Of a DNA stretch of 43,542 nucleotides, positions 25,550 to 34,900 are shown piece after piece. Within the stretch, counting starts at the first letter, position 1. Each line of letters opens with the position of its first letter. The notes beneath the pieces are model-generated. The model saw nothing but the letters and a program-made list of their open reading frames with translations, was not told the DNA's origin and did not search any database. The stretch is from Candidatus Scalindua sp. Lineage in GTDB: Bacteria > Planctomycetota > Brocadiia > Brocadiales > Scalinduaceae. Where the stretch lies: assembly GCA_030748215.1 (NCBI GenBank), contig JASMMK010000041.1, positions 1 to 43,542 of the forward strand. Reading direction: 5' to 3'. A program made the position numbers and the translations under genes.

Positions 25550-26170
25550 ATGATAATCAAGAATGTTGTAGTAGGTCCCTTAGAAGTAAATTGTTACATA
25601 ATTGGGTGCGAAGAGACAAAAGAAGCCGCCATTATCGACCCGGGTGATAATGCAGATGAAATTATAAGAATCGTTGAAACAGACGGACTCAAACCAAAGT
25701 TTATAATTAATACGCACGCACATTTTGATCATATAGGAGGCGTGAAAGAAATACAGGATCATTTCAAAATAGATTTCATTCTACATGAAGGTGATTTGTT
25801 TCTTGTAGATAATGCGAGTGAGCAGGCTACAGCGTTTGGGCTGAAACCTATCTCAAAACCAGAGGTTAATAAATATGTTAATGACGATGAAAAAATTAAT
25901 TTAGGCAACAAGTCTATTACAGTCATTCATACCCCCGGACACTCACCCGGTTGTGTTTGCTATTACTCGGATAACAATGTTTTCGTTGGTGATACTCTGT
26001 TTGCAGGCTCTATCGGAAGGACAGATTTACCCGGTGGTTCTTACGAAACATTAATCAATTCAGTAAAAGAAAAACTTTTCCCTCTGAACAATAACACTAT
26101 CGTACATCCGGGACATGGCCCTTCTACTACAATTGAAAATGAGAAAAAACATAACCCATTCCTAAAATAA
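25550..26170 (+). CDS. Glyoxalase II-like metallo-beta-lactamase hydrolase
   Basis: The 206-residue protein has the THAHFDHIGG metal motif (H56, H58, D60, H61), HTPGHSPG with a further His, and the GDTLFAGSIGRTDLPGG strand and PGHGP near the end. This is the small YcbL/GloB-like thioesterase-type branch without the glutathione-binding C-terminal domain of true glyoxalase II. Substrate unknown. It lies 18 bp upstream of the phosphofructokinase gene, so the two are probably co-transcribed, which may link methylglyoxal or thioester removal to glycolytic flux. Confidence 0.9.
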   Translation: MIIKNVVVGPLEVNCYIIGCEETKEAAIIDPGDNADEIIRIVETDGLKPKFIINTHAHFDHIGGVKEIQDHFKIDFILHEGDLFLVDNASEQATAFGLKPISKPEVNKYVNDDEKINLGNKSITVIHTPGHSPGCVCYYSDNNVFVGDTLFAGSIGRTDLPGGSYETLINSVKEKLFPLNNNTIVHPGHGPSTTIENEKKHNPFLK

Positions 26171-26188
26171 AATGGAGGAAGCATCTTT

Positions 26189-27241
26189 ATGAAAAAAATT
26201 GGTATTTTAACTGGGGGCGGAGATTGTCCGGGACTAAATGCAACAATACGCGCAGTAGTCAGGAAAGGCATGACCGAATACGATTATGAAATGTGCGGAA
26301 TACTGGCGGGATGGAAGGGCATGATAGAAGGAAAAATTAAAGTATTCGACATGAAGAATGTTTCCGGAATACTTAACAAAGGAGGTACGATACTTGGTAC
26401 GAGCAGAACGAATCCTTTTCGGGAAGATAACAATGGAGATCCGGAACGAATTCTTGAAAATATTAAGAAATTTAATATACATGCAATTGTCGCTATAGGG
26501 GGCGAAGACACTCAGGGAGTAGCATTCAAACTGTCTGAAATGGGAGTCAATGTTGTCGGTATACCAAAAACTATTGATAATGATTTACCGGGCACCGATT
26601 ATACATTCGGCTTTGACACAGCCGTAAACATCGCAGTAGAGGCTATCGACAGAATCCACACGACAGCCGAGTCACACAATAGAGTGATGGTGGTAGAGGT
26701 TATGGGAAGGCACACAGGATGGATAGCTACGTTTGCCGGCATTGCCGGCGGTGCGGATGTTATTCTGATACCGGAAAAACAGATAGACATGGAAGAGGTT
26801 TATGCAATAATCAAAAAGCGACATAAACGCGGGAAGAACTTCAGTATTGTAGTTGTGTCTGAAGGCATAAAACTGCCTGTTGAGGACAGTAAAGATGGAG
26901 AACATATTCTACAGAGTACCAAAACAGATGCATTTGGTCATGTAATGCTCGGAGGAGTTGGTTCGGTCCTGGCTAGCATGATTGAAAAAGGAACTGGTTT
27001 TGAGTCTAGATGTACAGTATTAGGGCATATACAGAGGGGCGGCACACCTACCGCGTTTGACCGCATATTGGGTACCCGCTTTGGCGAAGCAGCAATAGAC
27101 CTGATACATAAGGAGGAATTCGGTAAGATTGTTGTACTGAAGGGGAATGAAATCAAATCCATAGAACTGAAGGAAGTTATGGGTCATTATAAAACGGTTG
27201 ATGACTATTGGTATGATCTCGCCAAGGTATTCTTTGGATAA
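26189..27241 (+). CDS. 6-Phosphofructokinase, probably pyrophosphate-dependent
   Basis: The 350-residue PFKA-family enzyme phosphorylates fructose 6-phosphate at C1. Motifs are GILTGGGDCPGLNA at the N-terminus, GGEDT (D107 in the phosphoryl-donor site), PKTIDNDLPGTD (K127 and catalytic-base Asp130), MGRHTGW and GHIQRGG. In this family an Asp at the first site (E. coli Gly104) together with Lys at the second (E. coli position 124) marks PPi as donor, whereas ATP enzymes have Gly at the first. PPi use is therefore predicted, which makes the step reversible. A good AGGA ribosome site precedes it, and an inverted repeat follows the stop. Confidence 0.93.
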   Translation: MKKIGILTGGGDCPGLNATIRAVVRKGMTEYDYEMCGILAGWKGMIEGKIKVFDMKNVSGILNKGGTILGTSRTNPFREDNNGDPERILENIKKFNIHAIVAIGGEDTQGVAFKLSEMGVNVVGIPKTIDNDLPGTDYTFGFDTAVNIAVEAIDRIHTTAESHNRVMVVEVMGRHTGWIATFAGIAGGADVILIPEKQIDMEEVYAIIKKRHKRGKNFSIVVVSEGIKLPVEDSKDGEHILQSTKTDAFGHVMLGGVGSVLASMIEKGTGFESRCTVLGHIQRGGTPTAFDRILGTRFGEAAIDLIHKEEFGKIVVLKGNEIKSIELKEVMGHYKTVDDYWYDLAKVFFG

Positions 27242-27291
27242 TAATTATAACTAATTTCTCAATAAACAGAGGAAAACATTAATATATTTAA

Positions 27292-27335
27292 CCACCCCAT
27301 TTCCCCTCCTTCGCAAGGAGGGGATTAAGGGGTGG
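27292..27335. repeat. GC-rich imperfect inverted repeat, possible terminator
   Basis: Inner arms CCCCTCCTT (27303-27311) and AAGGAGGGG (27315-27323) enclose a CGC loop. Outer arms CCACCCC (27292-27298) and GGGGTGG (27329-27335) extend the stem. It lies 50 bp after the phosphofructokinase stop and is followed by a short pyrimidine run. Palindromes of this type are often dispersed in environmental bacterial genomes; no second copy was found in this window. Confidence 0.65.
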
Positions 27336-27439
27336 GTTTCCCTACACTACTTCTTGAGTCTGTAAATTATAAATATGTAGAAAGCATTAACTATTATTTT
27401 AGTTAATTGATAAATCTTTTTCGTTCAAAGGTAAACTAT

Positions 27440-28018
27440 ATGAATGCCGTAATACTGGTCGGTGGCAAGAGTAGTAGAATGGGTTCTAACAAGGCTTTTC
27501 TCGAACTAAAAGGCAAAACGTTCATTGAGCTGCAAATTGAATTACTTAGAGAAATGTTTGACGAAATTTTCATATCTGCCAATACATCATCAGAGTATGA
27601 GTATTTGAATTTACCTATCGTCAAAGATGTCTTCCCCGGTAAAGGGCCATTAGGAGGAATATACACCAGCCTTATTAATTCCAGCAGTTTGCATACATTC
27701 ATGCTTGCCTGTGACATGCCTTTTGTTGGACTAGAGTTGATAAAACATCTTAAAGATCTTACAAAAGAATACGATGTTGTGATCCCAAAGAGTGAAAAGG
27801 GGTTGGAACCGTTACATGCGTTTTATTCAAAAAATTGTATTGATCCAATCAAGAGAGCTCTTGACGAGAATAATCTGCGTATAATCAGTTTCTTTCCGCA
27901 TGTAAGAGTTAAGATAGTAGAGTTGGACAGCCTGGCATCATCAGATAGTTTTAAGAACTCAATTATAAATCTGAATACCATGGATGACTACGAAGACGTA
28001 GCAAAAAACAGTTGTTAA
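27440..28018 (+). CDS. mobA: Molybdenum cofactor guanylyltransferase
   Basis: MobA transfers GMP from GTP to molybdopterin to make the bis-MGD precursor used by DMSO-reductase-family enzymes, such as nitrite oxidoreductase or nitrate reductase. The protein of about 192 residues begins MNAVILVGGKSSRMGSNKAF, the nucleotide-binding loop, and has the metal-binding ACDMPFVG motif. A TTG 33 bp upstream is open, but ATG 27440 is directly preceded by AAAGGT and starts at the conserved strand. It appears monocistronic. Confidence 0.92.
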   Translation: MNAVILVGGKSSRMGSNKAFLELKGKTFIELQIELLREMFDEIFISANTSSEYEYLNLPIVKDVFPGKGPLGGIYTSLINSSSLHTFMLACDMPFVGLELIKHLKDLTKEYDVVIPKSEKGLEPLHAFYSKNCIDPIKRALDENNLRIISFFPHVRVKIVELDSLASSDSFKNSIINLNTMDDYEDVAKNSC

Positions 28019-28112
28019 TATCAAGGAATACCTGGAGGTAACCATTCCCATTTGAAGCTTACCAGATTTGTCGTGTAACTGGTGTGGAATGTTTATCGGA
28101 ATGATATATTCA

Positions 28113-28694
28113 CTAGCTTTGTCTATGCTTCAACACATGAACCAACTCCTCATATGAAGATTTGGCCAGAAAGCTATAAATTTGACTACGGTAATTATGA
28201 ACCAGACTTACTCCTTGATAAATCAAATCACAGATCTGCCATCTACCATCTTTTTTGATTAAACGAAAATCTGCGGACACTTCTTCCACTTGTCTTTTTA
28301 AAAGACCAATATGCACTCTGGCATATCTATTATTCTGTTTCTCACTTAGGGAAATGATCTCTTCTCCGAAACGAGGGCCTGTTTTTCTCATGCAAGTGCC
28401 TTTAACGTTACTGATAAATAATTCTACAAATTCCTTTTTTTCTTCAGGGGAACGCTCCTTCCAGTACTTACCCAATACTCTTCTCGCGATCTCTTCAAAA
28501 TCAATAGAATTAGAAATTTCTCCCCAGAGTTCTTGCTTGCGTTCCTCCAGACCTTCTCCTTCCTTCAAAGAGATGTCCTTCAGTACAATATTCTTAACAA
28601 GATCTCCCGGCTCCCCAGACCAGAGGAAAGTAGAAGTGGACATAAGTAAAAAAACACCAAGGAATAATACCAAAACTATTTTTCTGTATTTCAT
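28113..28694 (-). CDS. MlaC-like periplasmic phospholipid-transport protein
   Basis: The 193-residue protein has a signal peptide of about 26 residues with no lipobox. The mature part matches the MlaC/Ttg2D (toluene tolerance) family: DFEEIARRVLGKYWKERSPEE, then KKDGRWQICDLIYQGVSLV and NYRSQI near the end. MlaC carries phospholipids between outer-membrane MlaA and the inner-membrane MlaFEDB transporter. No other mla gene lies nearby. It is probably a single gene. Confidence 0.9.
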   Translation of the reverse strand: MKYRKIVLVLFLGVFLLMSTSTFLWSGEPGDLVKNIVLKDISLKEGEGLEERKQELWGEISNSIDFEEIARRVLGKYWKERSPEEKKEFVELFISNVKGTCMRKTGPRFGEEIISLSEKQNNRYARVHIGLLKRQVEEVSADFRLIKKDGRWQICDLIYQGVSLVHNYRSQIYSFLAKSSYEELVHVLKHRQS

Positions 28695-28897
28695 ATCTTA
28701 CCGGCTTACAAAACAAAATTTTACAGGTTTTAAATAAGTTAAGGAGAATCGCTTCTTAATCTTTCCCTATGTCCCTACACATACATACAAATAGAAAGGA
28801 AGTAGTGACAACAGTAATTTCCTCTATATATTAAAATTTAGCGCATTTTACCAACATTTTCTAAAAATTATCTATGATAGCTAATTTCCACTGTACC

Positions 28898-28941
28898 ACT
28901 TGTCACACAAGTGCGCCGTAACACTATTGTGCCATGGCACA
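28898..28941. promoter_or_regulatory. Pair of perfect palindromes upstream of the hemerythrin gene
   Basis: ACTTGT-CAC-ACAAGT spans 28898-28912 and TGTGCCATGGCACA spans 28928-28941. They are 15 bp apart and 217 bp upstream of the hemerythrin start. Both look like dimeric-protein sites, such as an enhancer for the sigma-54-like element downstream, but no protein is identified. Confidence 0.35.
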
Positions 28942-29081
28942 CTTTGTGGCCAATCTTTAGTTTCATTTTATACATAGTTCAACCCACAAACGACATCGCT
29001 CTGTTTGTATATCACTACTATCCAATAACTTACACTATTATAGTATTGCTGGAATATGGAATACAAAATATTACAGAACCA

Positions 29082-29097
29082 TGGCACATGCTTTGTA
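29082..29097 (+). promoter_or_regulatory. Possible sigma-54 (-24/-12) promoter of the hemerythrin gene
   Basis: TGGCAC at 29082-29087, five bases, then TTGTA at 29093-29097. This fits the TGGCAC-N5-TTGCA consensus except for T instead of C at the -12 element. The start codon is about 60 bp downstream. Confidence 0.45.
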
Positions 29098-29157
29098 ATA
29101 TAAACATTCTACTAATTTGCATTATTATATAAGTATATTGGGTAGAGGAGGTAGGAG

Positions 29158-29559
29158 ATGATTGATCAGAAAGATAGATACCATATGTATGCATCGTTAA
29201 TCAATGAAGACCAGAAGAAGATCATTGGTACTGTTGATAAAGCTATTGATGCAAAGCAACATCAGGAGAACCCCAATGAATTAGAAAGGGTATTATCACA
29301 TATTATCAAGGATACTGTTCGGCATTTTACAACTGAAGAATCCTACATGAAGAATCTTAAATATCCTGGATATCACTACCACAAAGAAGAACATCAGGAT
29401 TTTTCCACCAAAGCGCATGCCTATCGTAAACTAATACTTGAAAGTGATTCCAAAACTGCAAATGAAATTCTCGAATATTTAAAGAAGTGGCTGGTAAAGC
29501 ACTTCCAGGAGGCCGATAAAGAATATACTGAATATTGCAGCAAAAGCGAACTTAAATAA
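29158..29559 (+). CDS. Bacteriohemerythrin with one missing iron ligand
   Basis: The 133-residue four-helix protein keeps H56, E60, H75, H79, H115 and D120, matching six of the seven diiron ligands of bacterial hemerythrins. The first-helix motif that normally reads DxQHK reads NEDQK, placing Q19 where the His should be, and no other His lies in that helix. Canonical members bind O2 reversibly or sense it. Loss of one His could still allow a diiron or mononuclear site. The AGGAGG ribosome site (about 29145-29150) is strong. A possible sigma-54 promoter lies upstream. Confidence 0.88.
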   Translation: MIDQKDRYHMYASLINEDQKKIIGTVDKAIDAKQHQENPNELERVLSHIIKDTVRHFTTEESYMKNLKYPGYHYHKEEHQDFSTKAHAYRKLILESDSKTANEILEYLKKWLVKHFQEADKEYTEYCSKSELK

Positions 29560-29613
29560 TTACATTAAAATGTATATAAGCTACAACCTACTAAAATATC
29601 CTAGGGGGCCACA

Positions 29614-30161
29614 ATGACTAATCTTGCCTTTAGCAAGCGGTGTCCTTATTGTAAAAGCAAGTCATTCGATAGAACCAATCGCAAAGCTTGGATGCGTATG
29701 ATACCAAAAACTAAATACTATACCTGTAATAAGTGCTATCGTCGCTTTATAGCATTATTTGGAATTTCCGATATTTTTGAACAAAGAAAGCATATGCACT
29801 ACAAAACCCTTGATAATGTTTTAGTCAAACTATCTCCAGTTGTATCAGAAGCTTTTCAGGTAGTAGACATAAGCAGAGGAGGTCTTTCATTTTGTTACAC
29901 TACTGGCAAGGAACCTCCAGCTGTGACAAATGAATTAGAAATAACGTATAGTGACGCTTTAAGATACCATCAATCTCAATATTAGATCATGAATCAGAGA
30001 ATAGATTATCTGATAGCAACAGAAGAGCCAGAATATTCGGTGGAAGATTTACTAATCTTACGAGAAGACACAAAATCTTATTACTAAATAATCTACCAAA
30101 ACTCACGAAACCCAGTAAGACTAACTACCAATTCAGCTCAATGTTGATATATGGGATTTAA
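29614..30161 (+). pseudogene. Zinc-ribbon/PilZ-like protein gene with a frameshift
   Basis: The first frame (29614-29985) encodes an N-terminal four-Cys zinc ribbon (CPYC and CNKC) and the PilZ motif VVDISRGGLSF, then stops after about 123 residues inside the PilZ barrel. From about 29958 another frame continues without a stop to 30161 and reads FKIPSISILDHESE, then FGGRFTNLTRRHKILLLNNL, which looks like the missing PilZ C-terminus ending in the FxxLT...L pattern. A single lost base near 29955-29965 joins them. PilZ domains bind cyclic di-GMP. It could be real decay or a sequencing error. GGGGG lies before the ATG. Confidence 0.75.
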
Positions 30162-30599
30162 CTGCCAACATCATGGAGTAGTTTAAATAGACGTAAGTCG
30201 ATGCAGTTCTTCCTGGCAACAGCTAGATACTCACTCTTTGGGTCAGCTGGCATCCACTGTCAAAATCATGTAATATTCGTAACCCAAATCTCTTTTTTGA
30301 TTACAGTCTCGTATTTTACACTATATAGAACACAATTGTGAGATATTAATATTACAAAACGTTACTGACGGTCTAGTTGTTGACTACCCACCCATAATAG
30401 CCATCTGTTAACTTACAAAATATATCACTAATGAAGTATGGGTACTCTGATAGGATAAAGGGCGAGTCGAGATACTATAAATTTATTGCATATACCATAC
30501 TTTGTTTATGAACATTCGAAACAAATTAAGCATAATTTTGTTACAATCTCAGTTAAAACACTTTTCGGTTTAACCTTCAATTACCAGTTGTGAAATAGC
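30162..30599. other. Intergenic region, 438 bp
   Basis: An AT-rich stretch between convergent genes. I see no credible coding frame, RNA gene or strong hairpin in it. Confidence 0.55.
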
Positions 30600-30896
30600 T
30601 TAAGGCATATATCCTCTTTTAACAAGTTCCTGTCTTACAACCCTCAGTTTTTCTTCAAGCTTTCTTATCTTCTGGCTATCACTGTTACTATAACCGCTTC
30701 CCGTACTACCGGAGACACCTGGATAGCTTGATGGATTTGATTTTGAAGCAGAACGTTTCACCATATAAATTTGAAGATCTATTTTGTCATACCTATCTGC
30801 CAACTCATCATCAGTCAGCTTCTCCACAGGTTTTAATGTTGTACAGGCGAAAAGCAATACCGGTATTAAAAATAATAACATGTTTCTTATCTTCAT
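30600..30896 (-). CDS. Small lipoprotein with coiled-coil C-terminus
   Basis: The 98-residue protein begins with a lipoprotein signal ending LLFAC (lipidated Cys18). It continues with a charged helix (EKLTDDELADRYDKIDLQIY), a Ser/Gly-rich linker (about residues 52-73) and a basic amphipathic C-terminal helix. No family is recognised. It is most likely a small envelope protein, possibly anchoring something at the membrane through its helices. Confidence 0.7.
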   Translation of the reverse strand: MKIRNMLLFLIPVLLFACTTLKPVEKLTDDELADRYDKIDLQIYMVKRSASKSNPSSYPGVSGSTGSGYSNSDSQKIRKLEEKLRVVRQELVKRGYMP

Positions 30897-30955
30897 TGTC
30901 GGGATGGTACATTATTGGCTAAAGGTTTTCAAGCCGGAAAAGAAATTTGAAGCGA

Positions 30956-30995
30956 ACTAAAGTGTGAAGTGACTAAAGTGTGAAGTGACTAAAGT
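30956..30995. repeat. 16-bp tandem repeat, 2.5 copies
   Basis: ACTAAAGTGTGAAGTG occurs at 30956-30971 and 30972-30987, followed by the partial copy ACTAAAGT. A related GAAGTGAGCTAAAGTTAGGAAA stretch lies at 41705-41726, so the unit is part of a dispersed noncoding family. Confidence 0.75.
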
Positions 30996-31017
30996 TGAGG
31001 AATACTATAATGTAAAT

Positions 31018-31153
31018 TAAATTGAGCGATTCTATTCCTTATGCTAAGTAGCCGCATCCTTTAGCCTGCGTTTCTCACCATCCGATGGGTGTATGTGAGT
31101 TCCTCGTAAGCTACGCAACCTAAAGGATGCGGCTACTCAAATCGCTCAATTTA
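31018..31153. mobile_element. 136-bp palindromic MITE/REP-like element
   Basis: Perfect outer arms TAAATTGAGCGATT (31018-31031) and AATCGCTCAATTTA (31140-31153) enclose 18-bp perfect inner arms starting AGTAGCCGCATCC (31047-31064 and 31120-31137). The centre holds a third hairpin with CTCAC/GTGAG and CATC/GATG pairing. It has no open reading frame. The nested palindrome resembles non-autonomous elements mobilised by REP-associated tyrosine (RAYT/IS200-like) transposases. It lies just past the coiled-coil gene stop. Confidence 0.75.
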
Positions 31154-31159
31154 GTTATT

Positions 31160-31579
31160 TCAATCCAACCATAACAGTTTTCGTAGAACCGACGTTTTTC
31201 TAGCTTCTGACTTCAACTCACGTACTGCCAATTCTATTTTTTCTTCTAAATTATCGACTCTACTGCTGAGATCATTTATCTTAGATACCAAGTCTTTATG
31301 TTTATCAGCAACCATTGCCTCAATTTGAGCGGTCATTTTTACTATTTTAGTCCCTGTTTTTTCTTCTAATTTCTTAATAGTTTCATCATGTTCCTTTACT
31401 GACGAGACGACCGTGTTTGTCGTTATTTCCACATCTTTGAAATGCCTGATTTCATCTTCTATCCGGTGTATGTCTTTCACTAATGCAGCAGACTGGATCG
31501 TGTCTATTTTCTCTTCTAGACGCTTCAACTGACAATCCAGACTCCCCACCAATTCATCACTATCATGTAATAGTTCCAT
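31160..31579 (-). CDS. Coiled-coil protein of unknown function
   Basis: The 139-residue hydrophilic protein is almost entirely heptad-like, rich in Leu, Ile, Glu and Lys (for example LKRLEEKIDTIQ and INDLSSRVDNLEEKIE). It has no signal peptide or membrane segment and ends with the basic-hydrophobic RKTSVLRKLLWLD, which could bind a membrane or partner. AGGAGG (complement of 31591-31596) precedes the ATG at good spacing, so it is probably expressed. No family was recognised. Confidence 0.75.
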   Translation of the reverse strand: MELLHDSDELVGSLDCQLKRLEEKIDTIQSAALVKDIHRIEDEIRHFKDVEITTNTVVSSVKEHDETIKKLEEKTGTKIVKMTAQIEAMVADKHKDLVSKINDLSSRVDNLEEKIELAVRELKSEARKTSVLRKLLWLD

Positions 31580-31912
31580 TCCAAATACCTCCTTGATTAT
31601 TGGAAGAAAAAGTAAAGCTTATGTTTACAATTAAGCAAGAAATGTGCCATGATTCAGGCCATACCGAATGTCGTCCTAAGCTCTTATTACAGAACCAGAT
31701 AGACATACATTTTAGATGTCTAATACGAATGGTATTATTCAATGTATTTACGCGCATCTGACAATTTGTCCATATTCCTGATTGGAACAATTTTTCCGGT
31801 AGACATTATGTCAGGACAAACAGCATTTCAATACATTTTTGAAGATTATTGATGTACTAACCATCCGAATCACTTTTTACACTATACCAGAACCCTGATT
31901 CAGTATACTAAA
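31580..31912. other. Intergenic region, 333 bp
   Basis: It lies between two minus-strand genes. A 75-codon open frame overlaps it and the coiled-coil start region but has no ribosome site or recognisable product. I see nothing else. Confidence 0.5.
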
Positions 31913-34900
31913 TCAGGCAAAAGCAAAAACTTTCTTTATCCACATTCCAAAATCATCAATTAACGAATAGATTGTAGGCATAATTATCAGAGTCAATATT
32001 GTAGAAGTAATCAAACCGGAGATTACAACCAATCCTACCGGCGCCCAGATACTCCCCCTGCCTTCAAATGGCCCAAAAAGAAAGGGCAAAAAAAGTGGAA
32101 GTACCATTGGCAAAAGCCCCAGAATGGTTGTAAAGGAGGTCATAAGGATAGGCCTCATTCTATCTTTACCTCCCTTGACAATTGCATCATGTTTCTCCAT
32201 ACCCCCTCTTCGTAAACGGTTAACATAATCCACAAGAACGATCGCATTATTCACTACCAGACCACATAATAGCAATAATCCCAGACGGGAAACGCTGTCA
32301 AGAGCTACTCCCAAAACATAAAAGGCAACTGCTACACCAGTAAATGCAAATGGTATTGTCAACAGAATTGCCAGCGGATGAATGTATGATTCAAACAGTG
32401 ACGCCATTATCAGATAAATCAGTATTATGGCCAGGATTAGTCCAAATCTGGTTTCTGCCTCCTCACGTTCAAATCTTCTAAATTCCTCTCCAAGATTCCA
32501 CTCATAACCGGCAGGAAGATTAAAGCCGGCCATCTTCTCCATTATACCATCTCTGATTTTCTTGAGCCCTCTACTGCTATATTGTGCTGTAATTATAACT
32601 ATTGGTTTACGGTCTTTTCTTTCAATAGCTTCAGGACCTCTCCTTCGTTCAAAATCAACTACTCTCCCCAGCACCACACTTTTTTCTTCACTATTTTCTG
32701 ACTCAAGATTTTTTAATTGATCCAGGCGCTGTCGATCTTCCTCCTTGAGTTGAAGAACAATGTCAATTTCCTCATCTTCGACCTTAAACTTACTTACCGC
32801 CCTGTTTCCCAGAGAACCTGCAATACCAAAGGCGACCCTCTCAGAGGTTAATCCATACCTCTTTGCTTTTTCTCTATCAATAGATACAACTATTTCATCT
32901 TTACCCTTTTCCAGATTAGTTTGAATGTCTGACAAGGTCGTCATAGAAGCCAACCGATCCTTTATATCGTCTGACAATCTGGTTAGTGTATTAATATTTC
33001 TCCCTTTAATTTCAATACTGATCTCTCTACCACTATTACTCCGACCGTGCCTGAACCTCTTCCTGTATTTAACACCCGGAATTACCGGGAACAAGGACTT
33101 CATCTCTTTCTCTAAAACAAATACCGACCTTTTTGCCACTTCCTGTTTTACAAAGTAGACTGACAGAGTACCCTCACTTCTGTCAAAATCACTGGAAACA
33201 GTTTCTATTTCCAGTTCCTCTCTGTTTTTCCACAGAACCCCCTCCAACTGCTCAAATAGTATTTTTGTGTCGTCTAAGCTGTAACTTCTTGGCACATCCA
33301 CCTGTAAACGCGATTCTCTATAAATACCCCGTCTGACGACTTCCGTCTCCAGCTTCCCATACAGATAGATAGCTAAAACTACTATTAATATTGCAACCAC
33401 AACAGTGAACCACCTGAACTTCAATGTCAACTCTACAAATCTTGTATAATGGATCGTCATCTTTTTTATTATAGAGGACTCAGGCTTCCTGATAGTCTTA
33501 TTATGTTCTCCCACCGAGTTAGATGACTCAGAATAGTGTAGAAACCGAGACGCAACCAATGGTATCAAGGTCAATGCCACAAATAATGATGATACTAATG
33601 CAGCACATATTGATATGCCAAAGTCATGCATAAAAACACCCATCCTGGATTTTGAAAGAAATACCAGCGGGATAAAGACACATATGGTTGTAGCCGTTGC
33701 AGCAGTAACTGCCACACCTACCTCCTTACTTCCCAGAACTGCTGCCTCCCTTAATCCCAGATTCTTCTCCTGCTTATGTCTGAAGATATTCTCAAGTACC
33801 ACAACCGCCGGGTCAACCATCATCCCTATTGCCAGCATCAATCCAGTAAGTGAAATAATATTCAGAGTCACCTCTGAACCTGCAAATTTCCTCATCAGAA
33901 ACATCAGACCAAACGTACATAAGACCGAAATCGGAATTGCCGCTGTTATTATCAACGCACTTCTAACATTACGCAGAAAAAAGAAAAGAATGATTACAAC
34001 CAGCACTCCTCCTAATAAGCCGGCATTTCTCAAATTCTTCAGCCTTTCCAGTATTGCTTGAGATCTGTCTCGATAGACATGTATTTCCAACCTTTTCATC
34101 CTGGAATCCGACTTAATTCCGTTAACAGTATCTATGATTTCCCTGGCCACAGCCACCATGTTAGCATCAGACGATTTCATTACCCTCACCTTAACTGCAT
34201 TCCGGCCATTGAGTCTCTGATAACTATCCTTATCAGAATAGTCATATCTGATATCAGCGACATCAGAGAGCTTTATGCCCTTCCTGTTAACCGGCAATGA
34301 CGCAACTTCATTCACATTCTGAAACTCTCCTATTATCCGAACTATATACTTTGTCGACCCCTCTATTAAATCACCAGCTGATACGTTTATATTATTTGTT
34401 CTCAAATATTTTCTAAGAGAGTACGTATCAATGTTGTGAGCCTTGAGCCTGTCAATATCCAGCTCTACCAATAACTGCTTCTTCTCAATACCACGAACAT
34501 CTACACTCGCAACACCATCTATCCTCTGGACCTTCGGCTTTATAACATCCTCAACAGTATCAAACAACTCACTGATCTCACCATGTAAAGACACACTGAA
34601 CTCTACAACCGGCAGGTCCCCGGACTTGAATCGAAAGATGCGGATATTTTCAACATCATCTGGAAGGTTATTCCTTATCTGCTCTATCTTGTCCCTCACC
34701 TCCAGAGTGGCAAGATCCATATCCGTACCCATCTTAAACTCCAAAGACACCTCCGAATTCACATCTGTTGAGGTCGATTCAATTGTTTCAACATGCTTAA
34801 CTGTGCCAAGGGCGTCCTCTACATGTAGCGTAATCAAATCCTCAACCTCCTGAGGCGAAGACGACTTATAAGATACGTTTACTCTAAGAGAATGGCCTGT

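Larger units (their letters stand above)
28695..29157. other. Intergenic region with palindromes and a possible sigma-54 site, 463 bp
   Basis: An AT-rich gap between divergent genes. It holds two perfect palindromes near 28900-28941 and a -24/-12-like element at 29082. A 73-codon open frame inside it has no ribosome site and looks spurious. Confidence 0.6.

Noticed and set aside
28935..28949. Second sigma-54-like site (TGGCAC then TTTG)
   Set aside because: The spacer is two bases too short for a -24/-12 promoter.
28911..29132. 73-codon plus-strand frame before the hemerythrin gene
   Set aside because: No ribosome site and hydrophobic AT-driven composition; the region has regulatory-type palindromes instead.
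30162..30599. RNA gene in the 438-bp gap
   Set aside because: No tRNA cloverleaf, T-loop sequence or stable conserved hairpin was found.
31563..31790. 75-codon minus-strand frame upstream of the coiled-coil gene
   Set aside because: It overlaps the start of a better-supported gene and shows no recognisable protein features.
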